In this document: piece by piece, positions 18,837 through 27,845 of the stretch
Layout of the letters: each line of letters opens with the position of its first letter
How positions within the stretch are numbered: position 1 is the first letter of the stretch
Assembly (NCBI RefSeq): GCF_000518885.1
Contig: NZ_KI912519.1
Span: 116,992 to 171,023 of the forward strand
Length of the DNA stretch: 54,032 bases
Source of the DNA: Bacillus sp. J33
GTDB taxonomy: Bacteria > Bacillota > Bacilli > Bacillales > Cytobacillaceae
Reading direction: 5' to 3'
Position numbers and translations under genes: made by a program
The notes under the pieces: model-generated
What the model was told of the DNA's origin: nothing
Seen by the model: the letters and a program-made list of their open reading frames with translations, nothing else
The model's database searches: none

Positions 18837-21800
18837 CTATTGAGGAATCAATTCTTTCGTTTCTTCAAGCCGGACCGAAACAAGCTTGGAAACTCCAGAT
18901 TCCTGCATCGTAACACCATAAAGAACATCTGCTTCTTCCATTGTTCCTTTCCGGTGAGTAATAACGATGAATTGTGTTTCATCGCTGTACCTCTTTAAGT
19001 ACTGGCTGAACCTCTGTACATTCGCTTCATCAAGCGCTGCCTCAACCTCATCAAGGATACAGAATGGAACCGGACGGACTTTCAGAATTGAGAACAAGAG
19101 TGCAATTGCAGTTAGCGCTCTTTCTCCGCCTGATAACAGGCCAAGGTTCTGCAGTTTCTTCCCTGGGGGCTGGGCCACGATTTCCACGCCAGTATTTAAT
19201 AAATCATTCGGCTGTGTCAGTCTTAAGTCTGCTTTTCCGCCACCGAATAAAGATTGGAAAACGGACTCAAAATGGAAACGGATCCCTTCGAAGGTTTCTT
19301 CAAATCGCCTTTTCATTTCAACATCCATTTCATCAATAACCTGGAATAAAGTATCCTTCGCTTCCTGCAGATCTGTTTTTTGTTCCAGCAGAAATTCATA
19401 GCGCTCAGAGACGCGTTCATACTCATCAATTGCGCCAAGGTTTACAGAGCCCAATTCTTCAATAGCAAGCTTTATAAGTTTTACCTTTTTGCGGGCTTCG
19501 TCCACTTCAATTAATAGCGGGTATTCGTCTTTAGCCGCTTCAAAGGACAGCAAATATTCTTCCCTTAAATGGTTTAGCCTGTTTTCGAGTTCTACATCAA
19601 GACGGTTTTGCTTGACTTCCTCATCTTTCAGCACTTCTACCATCCCTTTGTGCTGGCGCTTCAATTCTTTGGTTTCCAGCTCAAGATCCTCCAAAGCTGT
19701 TTGAAGCTTTAAGCGTTCATCCCGCCTTGAAGCGATTAATTCAAGAGTTTCCGTTTTTTCTTTGAGTTTCTGCTGTGCAGATTCCTCCAAATGCTGTTCA
19801 CCGGACGTACTATTGGTCATTTCGGAAGATAAGAGTTCCAGATCCTCTTTCACCGTCTTTAGCTTTTCTTCATTGGAACTGAGTTCTGCCAATACTGCTG
19901 CGAGCTTATCCTCTGCATGGTTCAATTGCTCGGATTTTGAAGCAAAGCTGATCTTCAGTTCATTAATTTCAGCCAAGAGGGTTTCCTTTGAAGTTTGCTG
20001 TGTATTTTTGCGAAGAGTTAATTCTTTTATTTCCTGATCCAAATTGGCAATTTGTTTTTGCTGCTCTTCCAACAAACCTGAAAGCTCATTCTTTCTTTTC
20101 AAAAGCCTTTCCCTGTCCTCAGAAAACTGTGCTTTATCCAAATCATAAAGAGACAGCCGCTCATTAATGCTTTTCTCTTCAAATTCCACTTCCAGAAGCT
20201 CGCCTTTTACAGCTTGTTCCTTTAACCGAAGCTCTTCACCAATTTTTCTAAGCTTTTCGATATGGCTTTCCTGTTTTACAATATCGCTTTTTTGGAGTTT
20301 AACTTGCTTCTCCAGTTTAGCAGTTTTAGATTCCATGTCTGCTATCCGGTCTTTCAGCTCTTCAAGTTCACCTTTACGGGATAGAATCGAAGAGCTTTTC
20401 TGCTTTACAGCTCCTCCAGTCATGGAGCCGCCAGGGTTGACCACATCTCCATCGACCGTTACAAGCCTCACTCGATACTGAAGCAGCTTTGCCAGCTCAT
20501 TGGCACCTTTTAAGTCCTTCGCAATAACAACATTGCCCAGCAAATTATCAACGGCAGGCTGGTGCTTGGCTTCAAACTGAATAAGTGAAGCAGCTTCCCC
20601 AATAAACGCAGGATGTCCTTTAATAGATTGCAATTGGCCAGAATTTAACTTTTTCCCTTTAACTACGCTTAACGGGAGGAAAGTCGCTCTTCCAAATGAG
20701 TTCTTTTTTAAGTATTGAATCGCATTTCGTCCATCCAGTTCAGTTTGTACGATGATATGCTGCATGGCTCCGCCAAGTGCCGTTTCAATCGCTGTTTCGT
20801 ACTCCTTTGGAACTTGAATTAGCTCGGCCACTGCTCCTTCAATCCCCTGAAGCTTATCGCCGCGGGCTTTCAGGATTTCTTTTACGCCCTGGAAAAACCC
20901 GGAATAGTCTTCTTCCATTTCTTCAAGCATTTCCTGCCTTGATTTAGCCTGCTGCATGTACTGGTATGCCTGATACAAGGTTTTTTCCTGCTTTTGATAG
21001 TTGTTTTTCAGCGATTCAAGCTTGCGGTCTTCATTGCGGAACAGATGCACTTGATCTTCTAATTCCTTCTGCAGTTTTTCCAGATTGGATTGAATGGATT
21101 GCTTTTTCTCTTCAATTTTCTTGCGCTCTGAAATGTACTTTTCATTGTCTGTCTCAAGCTTGGAGCTGCGCTCTCCCTGCTGGCTTAGCTGCTGTTCAAT
21201 ATTTTGCAGTTCATTCCTTGAAGCTGCTTGTCTGTTTAGTACTTCAATATAATCACTTTTAAGCGATTCGATCTTTTCTTCTGTATTTTCACTGAATAGC
21301 TTGAGCTGTTCCTGCTTATTTTTTAAAGCTTTTTGAAGCTTAAGCGCCTCAGCCTTTACCTCTTCCTTCAGAGCTGCTTGTTTTTCTTTTTTCTCTTTTA
21401 AATCGGTTATTTTTAAGGATAGCTCCTCCAAATTTCTTTGGAGCTGGTCTTTATTTTGGTTTGCATTTTTCTTTCGTTCCTTCAGTACCTCTTTTCTGCC
21501 TTCAAGCTTTTCAAGCTCTTCACTGGCATGAAGAAGCACCTCCTGCAAGTCATTTACCGACTCATCAATAGCAGCAATATGATCTTTTAACTCTTCGATT
21601 TTCGCCTCTTTGTTCTGTAAAACCGCCGAGAGCTTCATTTCGTCCTCAGTATGCTGCTCAAGCTGGCGCGAAAGCTGCTCCCATTTTGAATGCAGGTCTT
21701 CTATCTCATAGACAGTAAGTGCAACTTCTATTTTTTCCAGCTCTTCCTTCTGCTGCAAATAATCCTTGGCAATGGAAGCCTGCATTTTCAGAGGCTCTAC

Positions 21801-22403
21801 CTGACTTTCCAGCTCATGTAAAATATCATTAACACGATTTAAATTATCCTGTGTTTCAGATAGCTTGGTTTCCGCTTTTTTCTTTCTTGTTTTATATTTC
21901 AGTACGCCTGCCGCTTCCTCGAAAATCGTTCGGCGTTCTTCTGCTTTGCTGTTTAAGATTTCTTCAACTCTGCCCTGGCTTATGATCGAAAAGGCTTCTC
22001 TCCCAAGGCCGGAATCCATAAATAAATCTACAATGTCTTTAAGTCTGCATGTTTGCTTGTTAATTAAGTATTCACTGTCGCCTGAACGGTATACCCTTCG
22101 TGTCACGCTAACTTCACTGTAATCAACCGGCAATCCCTGATCACCGTTATCAAGTGTCAAGGTGACTTCAGCGAAATTTTGTGCCTTGCGTGAATCACTG
22201 CCTGCAAAAATGACATCCTCCATTTTAGCGCCGCGAAGGGATTTAGCCGATTGTTCGCCCAAAACCCAGCGTATAGCATCCGTTATATTGCTTTTGCCGC
22301 TGCCATTCGGGCCTACAACAGCAGTTACACCAGGGACAAAATCCACTGTTATTCTCTCAGCAAATGACTTAAATCCAACTACATCGAGCCGTTTTAAAAA
22401 CAA
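18837..22403 (-). CDS. smc: Chromosome segregation protein SMC
   Basis: This 1188-residue SMC ATPase works with ScpA and ScpB to fold and segregate the chromosome. Walker A GPNGSGKS lies at 31-38. Two long coiled coils flank the hinge domain (about 510-650). The ABC signature LLSGGERA begins at 1089 and Walker B CILDEVEAALD lies at about 1115-1125. Length and order are normal for the family. It lies between rnc and ftsY as in B. subtilis. A spacer of 270 bases before it holds no gene. Confidence 0.98.
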   Translation of the reverse strand: MFLKRLDVVGFKSFAERITVDFVPGVTAVVGPNGSGKSNITDAIRWVLGEQSAKSLRGAKMEDVIFAGSDSRKAQNFAEVTLTLDNGDQGLPVDYSEVSVTRRVYRSGDSEYLINKQTCRLKDIVDLFMDSGLGREAFSIISQGRVEEILNSKAEERRTIFEEAAGVLKYKTRKKKAETKLSETQDNLNRVNDILHELESQVEPLKMQASIAKDYLQQKEELEKIEVALTVYEIEDLHSKWEQLSRQLEQHTEDEMKLSAVLQNKEAKIEELKDHIAAIDESVNDLQEVLLHASEELEKLEGRKEVLKERKKNANQNKDQLQRNLEELSLKITDLKEKKEKQAALKEEVKAEALKLQKALKNKQEQLKLFSENTEEKIESLKSDYIEVLNRQAASRNELQNIEQQLSQQGERSSKLETDNEKYISERKKIEEKKQSIQSNLEKLQKELEDQVHLFRNEDRKLESLKNNYQKQEKTLYQAYQYMQQAKSRQEMLEEMEEDYSGFFQGVKEILKARGDKLQGIEGAVAELIQVPKEYETAIETALGGAMQHIIVQTELDGRNAIQYLKKNSFGRATFLPLSVVKGKKLNSGQLQSIKGHPAFIGEAASLIQFEAKHQPAVDNLLGNVVIAKDLKGANELAKLLQYRVRLVTVDGDVVNPGGSMTGGAVKQKSSSILSRKGELEELKDRIADMESKTAKLEKQVKLQKSDIVKQESHIEKLRKIGEELRLKEQAVKGELLEVEFEEKSINERLSLYDLDKAQFSEDRERLLKRKNELSGLLEEQQKQIANLDQEIKELTLRKNTQQTSKETLLAEINELKISFASKSEQLNHAEDKLAAVLAELSSNEEKLKTVKEDLELLSSEMTNSTSGEQHLEESAQQKLKEKTETLELIASRRDERLKLQTALEDLELETKELKRQHKGMVEVLKDEEVKQNRLDVELENRLNHLREEYLLSFEAAKDEYPLLIEVDEARKKVKLIKLAIEELGSVNLGAIDEYERVSERYEFLLEQKTDLQEAKDTLFQVIDEMDVEMKRRFEETFEGIRFHFESVFQSLFGGGKADLRLTQPNDLLNTGVEIVAQPPGKKLQNLGLLSGGERALTAIALLFSILKVRPVPFCILDEVEAALDEANVQRFSQYLKRYSDETQFIVITHRKGTMEEADVLYGVTMQESGVSKLVSVRLEETKELIPQ

Positions 22404-22673
22404 CCTTGCTCCCCCTCTGTCTCCTTGAGTACTTATTCTTTGCTGTCAGAGTTTATTTGATCGCAGTCTAACGGGCAGTAAACCCTACTAATAGCTGTTA
22501 GCATATTTTCCTCTATATATTATTAGCGGATCATAACTGCCCATAAGGCCCGATTCGTGAAATAAAGTAAAAAACATACCTTTGATTCTTTCGGAGAAAA
22601 AGTTGAACCAACCAGGTTCGTAATATCTGTTGTTTACAGCGCTGCTGTATACTTACTGACTCTGGAATTTGGT

Positions 22674-23417
22674 TCACTTTATATGGTTTTTCAATACTTC
22701 AAGAGCCATTTGAGCAGCATGCTGTTCAGCTTCCTTCTTTGAACGGCCTGTGCCTGTCCCAAGCTCCCTGCCATTTAAGGAAACTGTGGAAACAAATTCA
22801 CGATTATGTGCAGGCCCTTTTTCCTGAAGTATTTTATATTCAATGGCACCAGCACCATCACGCTGCACCAGCTCCTGAAGCTGGCTTTTAAAATCCATCA
22901 CATGCGAAAAAGCACCTGAATCAATCTTTGGAAAAACGACTTTATCCAAAAAGCTGACAACCGTATCCAACCCTTTATCCAAATATAATGCGCCAATAAA
23001 AGCTTCGAAAACATCTGCGAGCAGGGCTGGCCGAGATCTACCGCCTGTCATTTCTTCGCCTTTTCCAAGCAGGACAAGGTTTCCGAAGGATAAAGCATGA
23101 GCAAAAGAGACCAGGGATGGTTCACAAACAACAGCTGCCCTCAATTTTGTTAATTCTCCTTCACTCATCATTGGATATTTAAGATAAAGAAACTTCGAAA
23201 CAGTCAATTCAAGGACAGCATCGCCCAGGAATTCCAGTCTTTCATTATCTTCATAGGGTTTTCTCCGATGCTCATTCACATAAGATGAATGGGTAAAAGC
23301 TTGTTTTAAAAGCTTTTCATTATCAAATTTAATTCCGATCTTTTCCTGAAATTCTTTAAATTGCTTTTCAATTGCGCGAAATGATTTTCTTTCCTTGTCT
23401 TTATTATTACTGCGCAT
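22674..23417 (-). CDS. rnc: Ribonuclease III
   Basis: This 247-residue double-strand-specific endoribonuclease processes rRNA precursors and structured RNAs. The signature [14 protein letters not shown] lies at 58-71, with catalytic Glu62 and Asp66 and later Asp135 and Glu138. A double-stranded RNA binding domain covers about 172-245, ending in the [10 protein letters not shown] helix. It is followed by smc. The unusually structured spacer upstream (23418-23764) could be a substrate of the enzyme. Confidence 0.98.
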   Translation of the reverse strand: MRSNNKDKERKSFRAIEKQFKEFQEKIGIKFDNEKLLKQAFTHSSYVNEHRRKPYEDNERLEFLGDAVLELTVSKFLYLKYPMMSEGELTKLRAAVVCEPSLVSFAHALSFGNLVLLGKGEEMTGGRSRPALLADVFEAFIGALYLDKGLDTVVSFLDKVVFPKIDSGAFSHVMDFKSQLQELVQRDGAGAIEYKILQEKGPAHNREFVSTVSLNGRELGTGTGRSKKEAEQHAAQMALEVLKNHIK

Positions 23418-23633
23418 AATGCATCCACCTTGCTTAAATATTATATTCTCGTTCTATATCAAGAAATTGCTGAGGATAGAACCTTACTATTGTCTTCCCT
23501 AAGTTTACGTAATAAACCTAAAAAACGCAAAGAAACTCCGGTGCTTTGAACCCTCTGTTTCAAATAAAAATAGATAAGTCCATTTTCACAGAAGAAAGCC
23601 CCGTTATTAAAACGGAGCTTTTGCTGAAACATA

Positions 23634-23698
23634 TTTACTGTCCACAGCTACCCGAAAGCTGTCAATGGCCTTTGGAACAGGTAACAACGGACAGTAAA
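23634..23698 (-). ncRNA. Predicted long stem-loop between acpP and rnc
   Basis: TTTACTGTCC (23634-23643) is the exact inverse of GGACAGTAAA (23689-23698). A smaller ACAGCT/AGCTGT hairpin nests inside at about 23644-23662. A transcript reading into rnc would carry this 65-base structure in its leader. It is not followed by a T-run, so it is not a simple terminator. Confidence 0.4.
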
Positions 23699-23716
23699 CA
23701 TCCACTGATAAAATTT

Positions 23717-23747
23717 TCTGCAGCGAGGGAGTTTCCCTCACTGCAGG
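23717..23747 (-). terminator. Terminator of acpP
   Basis: A strong CTGCAG-TGAGGGA / TCCCTCG-CTGCAG stem (one mismatch) with a short loop lies about 18 bases after the acpP stop. On the minus strand it is followed by AAAATTTT. Confidence 0.65.
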
Positions 23748-23764
23748 GTTGGTTGACCTAACGA

Positions 23765-23998
23765 TTATTGGTTAGCTTTTATGTAATTTACAGCGTCACC
23801 GACTGTTGCGATTTTCTCAGCGTCATCGTCAGAAATTTCCATGTCGAACTCATCTTCCAATTCCATTACTAATTCTACTACATCAAGGGAATCAGCACCA
23901 AGATCATCTTTGAAAGAAGCCTCTAATTTCACTTCAGATTCTTCAACACCAAGACGGTCTACGATGATCTTTGTTACACGTTCTAATACTTCTGCCAT
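23765..23998 (-). CDS. acpP: Acyl carrier protein
   Basis: This 77-residue, very acidic four-helix carrier has the phosphopantetheine attachment motif DSLDVVEL with Ser37. It carries growing acyl chains for FabD, FabG and the other type II synthase enzymes. The gene has a GGAGGTG Shine-Dalgarno, its own promoter and its own terminator, which matches the need for high expression. It lies just after fabG in the usual order. Confidence 0.98.
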   Translation of the reverse strand: MAEVLERVTKIIVDRLGVEESEVKLEASFKDDLGADSLDVVELVMELEDEFDMEISDDDAEKIATVGDAVNYIKANQ

Positions 23999-24020
23999 GC
24001 TTGTTCACCTCCCCTCAAGT

Positions 24021-24049
24021 ATTATAGAGTATTTTTAGCCTTAATTGAA
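24021..24049 (-). promoter_or_regulatory. Promoter of acpP
   Basis: The minus strand reads TTCAAT (24044-24049), 17 bases, then a perfect TATAAT (24021-24026). The predicted start lies about 15 bases before the acpP ATG, giving a very short leader. Confidence 0.55.
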
Positions 24050-24088
24050 AGGTTTTATAAAAAAATTTGCATTACAAGCCTGTTACAA

Positions 24089-24832
24089 TTACATAATCAT
24101 TCCGCCATCAACATGAAGGGTTTGGCCTGTCATATAGCGGCTGTCCTCAGAAGCAAGGAATACGGCAACATTTGCAATGTCAGCCGGGTCGCCGAAACGC
24201 GCCAAAGGAATTTGTTTGAGCATTTGATCTCTAACTTCATCGTTCAGCTTATCAGTCATATCCGTTGTGATAAAACCTGGGGCAATGGCATTAACCGTGA
24301 TTCCTCGGGATGCAAGCTCCTTTGCTGATGTTTTTGTAAGGCCAATAACTCCTGATTTGGCAGCCACATAGTTAGCCTGTCCAGGATTTCCGCTAACACC
24401 AACAATTGAGGAAATATTAATTATGCGTCCGCTGCGCTGTTTCATCATTTGCCTTGTAACAGCTTTAGTACAAAGGAAAACACCTTTAAGGTTAATGTTT
24501 ATGACATCATCCCATTCGTCTTCCTTCATTCTCATAAGCAGGTTGTCCTTCGTAATACCTGCATTATTAACAAGAATATCAAGCTTGCCAAACTTTTCAA
24601 CAGTTTCTTTTACCATATTAGCCACAGATTCACCGTTGGAAACATCACACTGGACAGCGAATGCATTTCTGCCTAACGCTTTAATTTCATCGACTACTTC
24701 ATTTGCTCTTTGTTCACTGCCTGAATAGTTAACGGCAATATCTGCACCCTGCCTGGCAAGGCCAAGAGCGATTTCCCTTCCAATCCCGCGGGAAGCTCCA
24801 GTAACTAAAGCAGCTTTTCCTTCTAGCTTCAT
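24089..24832 (-). CDS. fabG: 3-oxoacyl-[acyl-carrier-protein] reductase
   Basis: This 247-residue short-chain dehydrogenase reduces 3-oxoacyl-ACP with NADPH in fatty acid elongation. The cofactor motif TGASRGIG lies at 11-18, NNAG near 89-92, and the catalytic pair Tyr155 and Lys159 in YVAAK with Ser141/142 in front. The ATG overlaps the fabD stop by four bases. It is the last gene of the fapR-plsX-fabD-fabG operon. Confidence 0.98.
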   Translation of the reverse strand: MKLEGKAALVTGASRGIGREIALGLARQGADIAVNYSGSEQRANEVVDEIKALGRNAFAVQCDVSNGESVANMVKETVEKFGKLDILVNNAGITKDNLLMRMKEDEWDDVININLKGVFLCTKAVTRQMMKQRSGRIINISSIVGVSGNPGQANYVAAKSGVIGLTKTSAKELASRGITVNAIAPGFITTDMTDKLNDEVRDQMLKQIPLARFGDPADIANVAVFLASEDSRYMTGQTLHVDGGMIM

Positions 24833-25776
24833 CTTAATTCCTCCTTCAGGGACTCTGTCACTGCCTCACAAGTTTCTGCATCTGAAACCGCATAAGTCTT
24901 AAGGGAACGGTCAACTTTTTTAACTAATCCAGACAGCACTTTACCAGGTCCTATTTCGATAAATGTATCCACTCCAAGGTCAACCATTTTGCGGATCGTA
25001 TCCTCCCAGAGTACAGGAGAATATAGCTGTTCAATCAATCTGCTGTTAATTTCGGAAGCAGACGTCATTTCAGAGGCAGTAACGTTTGCAATAACAGGTA
25101 CAGCGGCATCCTTAATTTCAATCTCATCCAGGATTTGTTTAAACTTTTCCGCAGCCGGCTTCATTAGCTCAGAATGGAAAGGCCCGCTTACATCTAAAGG
25201 AAGAACGCGCTTGGCACCTGCTTCCTTAGCTTTTGCGGAAGCTTGTTCAACACCCGCTCTTGAACCTGAAATCACGATCTGTCCAGGACAATTCAGGTTT
25301 GCAAGCTGAACCTGATTCCCGCCTTTGCTTACCTCTTCCGTGACTGCAGTAAGCTTGTCCCTGTCAAGTCCTAAAACTGCAGCCATGGTTCCTTCACCAT
25401 TCGGAACAGCTTCTTCCATAAATTCTCCTCTTTTTCGGACGGCATATACACCGTCTTCAAAGGAAATTGCCTCAGCTGCAACAAGCGCTGTATATTCTCC
25501 AAGACTATGGCCAGCCACATAATCAGGTTTTAAGCCAGACCTTTTAAAGTATTCCAATATTGCAATGCTTGTAGTCAGAAGTGCAGGCTGTGCATTTGTT
25601 GTTAAAGTCAGTTTTTCCTGTGGCCCTTCAAAAATAAGTGATGAAAGCGAAAAGCCAAGCTTTTGATCAGCACTTTCAAAGAAGGATTTTACCTTTTCAT
25701 CTTGCTCTGCTAATGATTTTCCCATTCCAGCTGTCTGTGATCCCTGACCCGGGAACAAGAAGGCGATCTTACCCAA
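24829..25776 (-). CDS. fabD: Malonyl-CoA:ACP transacylase
   Basis: This protein has 315 residues from a TTG start. It transfers malonyl groups from CoA to ACP. The first glycine loop is FLFPGQGSQ and the nucleophile elbow is GHSLG at 89-93 with Ser91. The open frame reaches a TTG at 25791, but the TTG at 25776 has GGGGGG seven bases upstream and gives the usual family N-terminus [13 protein letters not shown]. It lies in the FapR-controlled operon between plsX and fabG. Confidence 0.97.
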   Translation of the reverse strand: MGKIAFLFPGQGSQTAGMGKSLAEQDEKVKSFFESADQKLGFSLSSLIFEGPQEKLTLTTNAQPALLTTSIAILEYFKRSGLKPDYVAGHSLGEYTALVAAEAISFEDGVYAVRKRGEFMEEAVPNGEGTMAAVLGLDRDKLTAVTEEVSKGGNQVQLANLNCPGQIVISGSRAGVEQASAKAKEAGAKRVLPLDVSGPFHSELMKPAAEKFKQILDEIEIKDAAVPVIANVTASEMTSASEINSRLIEQLYSPVLWEDTIRKMVDLGVDTFIEIGPGKVLSGLVKKVDRSLKTYAVSDAETCEAVTESLKEELR

Positions 25777-25878
25777 AGTGATTCCCCCCAAGTTAATTGT
25801 TTATTATTGGTTCTGTTAAATTTGCCAGCTGATTTGCGCTACAGCGTAAAAAACTTCAAAGAGCTTTATCACAGCCAA

Positions 25879-26883
25879 TTATTTAACAGTGTTTTTGCCA
25901 GCTTCCTTCTCAATTGCTGCCTTAATCGTTTCGGCAACATTGTTCTCAACCATATTTCTGGTCTGTCTTACCGCGCTGAATAGAGCAGTTGCATCAGAGG
26001 AGCCATGAGCTTTAATAACCGGCGCCTTTAGTCCGAATAATCCCGCGCCGCCATATTCCGAATAATCCATTTTTGATTTAAGCTCATATAAATCCGGCTT
26101 TAATGCGGCAGCAGCCAGCTTCGTTTTAAAGCTGCTTGTTAATGCTGATTTTAGCATTTTAAAAACCGAAAGTGCTGTACCTTCAATGGTTTTAAGCACC
26201 ATATTTCCGGTAAAACCGTCTGTTACGACGACATCGGCAACACCCTCAAGCAAGTCGCGCGCTTCCACATTTCCAATAAAATTAATATCCGCATTTTTCA
26301 ACATATCGAAGGTGGTTTTAGCCAGTTCATTGCCTTTTTTCTCTTCCGTCCCAATATTTAAAAGACCGACTCTTGGATTGGACACTCCCCGTACTTTTTC
26401 TGTATAGATGGATCCCATGATGGCATATTGAAGAAGATGTTCTGGCTTCGCATCCACATTCGCCCCTACATCAAGGAGAAGGAAACCCTCCCCGCCAATC
26501 GTTGGCAGGGTTGGTGATAATGCAGGCCGCTCGATCCCTTCGATCCTGCCTACTACAAAAAGGCCAGCTGCCATAAGTGCGCCTGTATTGCCAGCTGAAA
26601 TGCACGCATCTGCTTTGCCGTCTGAAACGAGCTGCGCTGAGAGCACCATTGAAGCATTTTTCTTTCTCCGTACAGCCTTTACTGGTTCATCATCCGGCAA
26701 AATGACTTCATCTGTATGTAAAATTTCAATTCGTTCATTAGCAGAGAGGTATTCCTTTATTTTAGACTCGTCCCCCACAAGGGTTATGTTCACATCTTTG
26801 TACTCTGCTGCAGCTTTCATTGCTCCAATTACTATTTCCTTTGGAGCATTGTCGCCTCCCATTGCATCAATAGCAATTTTCAT
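25879..26883 (-). CDS. plsX: Phosphate acyltransferase PlsX
   Basis: This 334-residue enzyme converts acyl-ACP to acyl-phosphate, the donor for glycerol-3-phosphate acylation by PlsY at the membrane. The family start [16 protein letters not shown] and internal [11 protein letters not shown] and [13 protein letters not shown] segments are clear. Length is normal. It begins 20 bases after the fapR stop and belongs to the same operon. Confidence 0.97.
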   Translation of the reverse strand: MKIAIDAMGGDNAPKEIVIGAMKAAAEYKDVNITLVGDESKIKEYLSANERIEILHTDEVILPDDEPVKAVRRKKNASMVLSAQLVSDGKADACISAGNTGALMAAGLFVVGRIEGIERPALSPTLPTIGGEGFLLLDVGANVDAKPEHLLQYAIMGSIYTEKVRGVSNPRVGLLNIGTEEKKGNELAKTTFDMLKNADINFIGNVEARDLLEGVADVVVTDGFTGNMVLKTIEGTALSVFKMLKSALTSSFKTKLAAAALKPDLYELKSKMDYSEYGGAGLFGLKAPVIKAHGSSDATALFSAVRQTRNMVENNVAETIKAAIEKEAGKNTVK

Positions 26884-26903
26884 GATGATTCATCCTTTAG
26901 TGA

Positions 26904-27464
26904 TTATTTTTTTCTGAACATATCAAATTCGCCTTTGAAAACCAGTTCGTTATTGACAAAGCTGTTTACCTCGACAATCGTTCTTCCGCTGTCTTTATCG
27001 ATGGCAATAACTTTTGCTTTTGCAATTACACGTTCATTCAGTTTAACTGGCCTTGTAAATTGAATATTTGCTTTTGCAGTTAAAGCAAGTTCATCATTTA
27101 TTACAGCCACCGCCAGCGAATTGGCCTGTGCAAACATATGGTGCCCGCGGGCTATTTGATTACGCTTGAAAACATGCTCTTCTTTTACATCAAAAATGGA
27201 TATTGCGGTTTTATCCAATTCAATATCTATTATTTCACCGATTATTTCTTCTATAGGCAAAGAACGGACTTCGTCCTCAAATCTTTTCTCAGCTACGTGC
27301 TTAATTCTTTCTCGTAATTCCGGGATAGATAATTCAAGGCGGTCGAGCCTGATTGTCTGGACACTCACCGAAAATTTCTCTGCAAGCTCTTCATCTGTGA
27401 CAAAAGGATTCTCTTTTATTGTGTCCGTTAATAAATGCTGGCGTTCTTTTTTATTTCTTTTCAT
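26904..27464 (-). CDS. fapR: Fatty acid biosynthesis repressor FapR
   Basis: This 186-residue malonyl-CoA-sensing repressor has an N-terminal helix-turn-helix ([20 protein letters not shown], about 22-41) and a C-terminal hot-dog fold like a thioesterase that has lost catalysis. The open frame extends to 27536, but that extension would run through the promoter and operator. The ATG at 27464 with GGTGGG upstream gives normal FapR length. It is the first gene of fapR-plsX-fabD-fabG and is expected to repress itself. Confidence 0.96.
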   Translation of the reverse strand: MKRNKKERQHLLTDTIKENPFVTDEELAEKFSVSVQTIRLDRLELSIPELRERIKHVAEKRFEDEVRSLPIEEIIGEIIDIELDKTAISIFDVKEEHVFKRNQIARGHHMFAQANSLAVAVINDELALTAKANIQFTRPVKLNERVIAKAKVIAIDKDSGRTIVEVNSFVNNELVFKGEFDMFRKK

Positions 27465-27485
27465 TAAGATCCCACCGTCCGAGAT

Positions 27486-27504
27486 ATTAAGACTAGGTAC
27501 TAAT
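27486..27504 (-). promoter_or_regulatory. FapR operator
   Basis: The minus strand reads ATTAGTACCTAGTCTTAAT, which as I recall it matches the established Bacillus FapR box. It lies just downstream of the -10 box of the fapR promoter, so repressor binding would cover the transcription start. Confidence 0.9.
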
Positions 27505-27507
27505 AGT

Positions 27508-27536
27508 AGTATATAATCAAAAAAAGCAGATTGCAA
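27508..27536 (-). promoter_or_regulatory. Promoter of the fapR operon
   Basis: The minus strand reads TTGCAA (27531-27536), a 17-base spacer and TATACT (27508-27513). The -35 box lies in the 3' arm of the recG terminator, and the terminator T-run is part of the spacer. Confidence 0.75.
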
Positions 27537-27562
27537 GACAGAACTTTACTGCAATCTGCTTT
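27518..27562 (-). terminator. Terminator of recG, overlapping the fapR promoter
   Basis: AGCAGATTGCA and its exact complement TGCAATCTGCT form an 11-bp stem with a 14-base loop. On the minus strand a run of seven T follows. It lies about 280 bases beyond the recG stop. Confidence 0.8.
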
Positions 27563-27683
27563 CATTCGTCATTAGAAGGATTGGAATTTCTATCAATAAT
27601 GTTGCTTTTTAGGGGGATTATACATATCCATCTCGATTTATTAGAAAAGTGTTTCATGCGAATTAATTAATGCTGCTTCTTCA

Positions 27684-27782
27684 CTATTTTCCTCGCAGAA
27701 GCTGTATCCATTGAGTGCTTTGGAGCCACTTCCCGCCACTTCGGAGGAATTGCCCTATTTCAAGCAGTTTAATGCGATTCAT
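27684..27782 (-). CDS. Possible 32-codon small ORF between recG and fapR
   Basis: ATG at 27782 opens a 32-codon frame ending in TAG. The predicted peptide is basic and Trp/Gln/Leu-rich (M-N-R-I-K-L-L-E-I-G at its start). GGGG lies eight bases upstream. It may be chance. A 14-codon frame also follows the recG stop directly. No known family is recognised, and the rest of this 280-base spacer shows nothing else. Confidence 0.15.
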   Translation of the reverse strand: MNRIKLLEIGQFLRSGGKWLQSTQWIQLLRGK

Positions 27783-27845
27783 TTACGTTTCCCCAGCGCC
27801 TATAAAAACACCAGCCGCTGCTGCCATTAATAGAACCAAGCCCTT

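Noticed and set aside
20167..20481. Ser/Phe-rich plus-strand ORFs in smc
   Set aside because: These are typical mirror frames of coiled-coil coding sequence.
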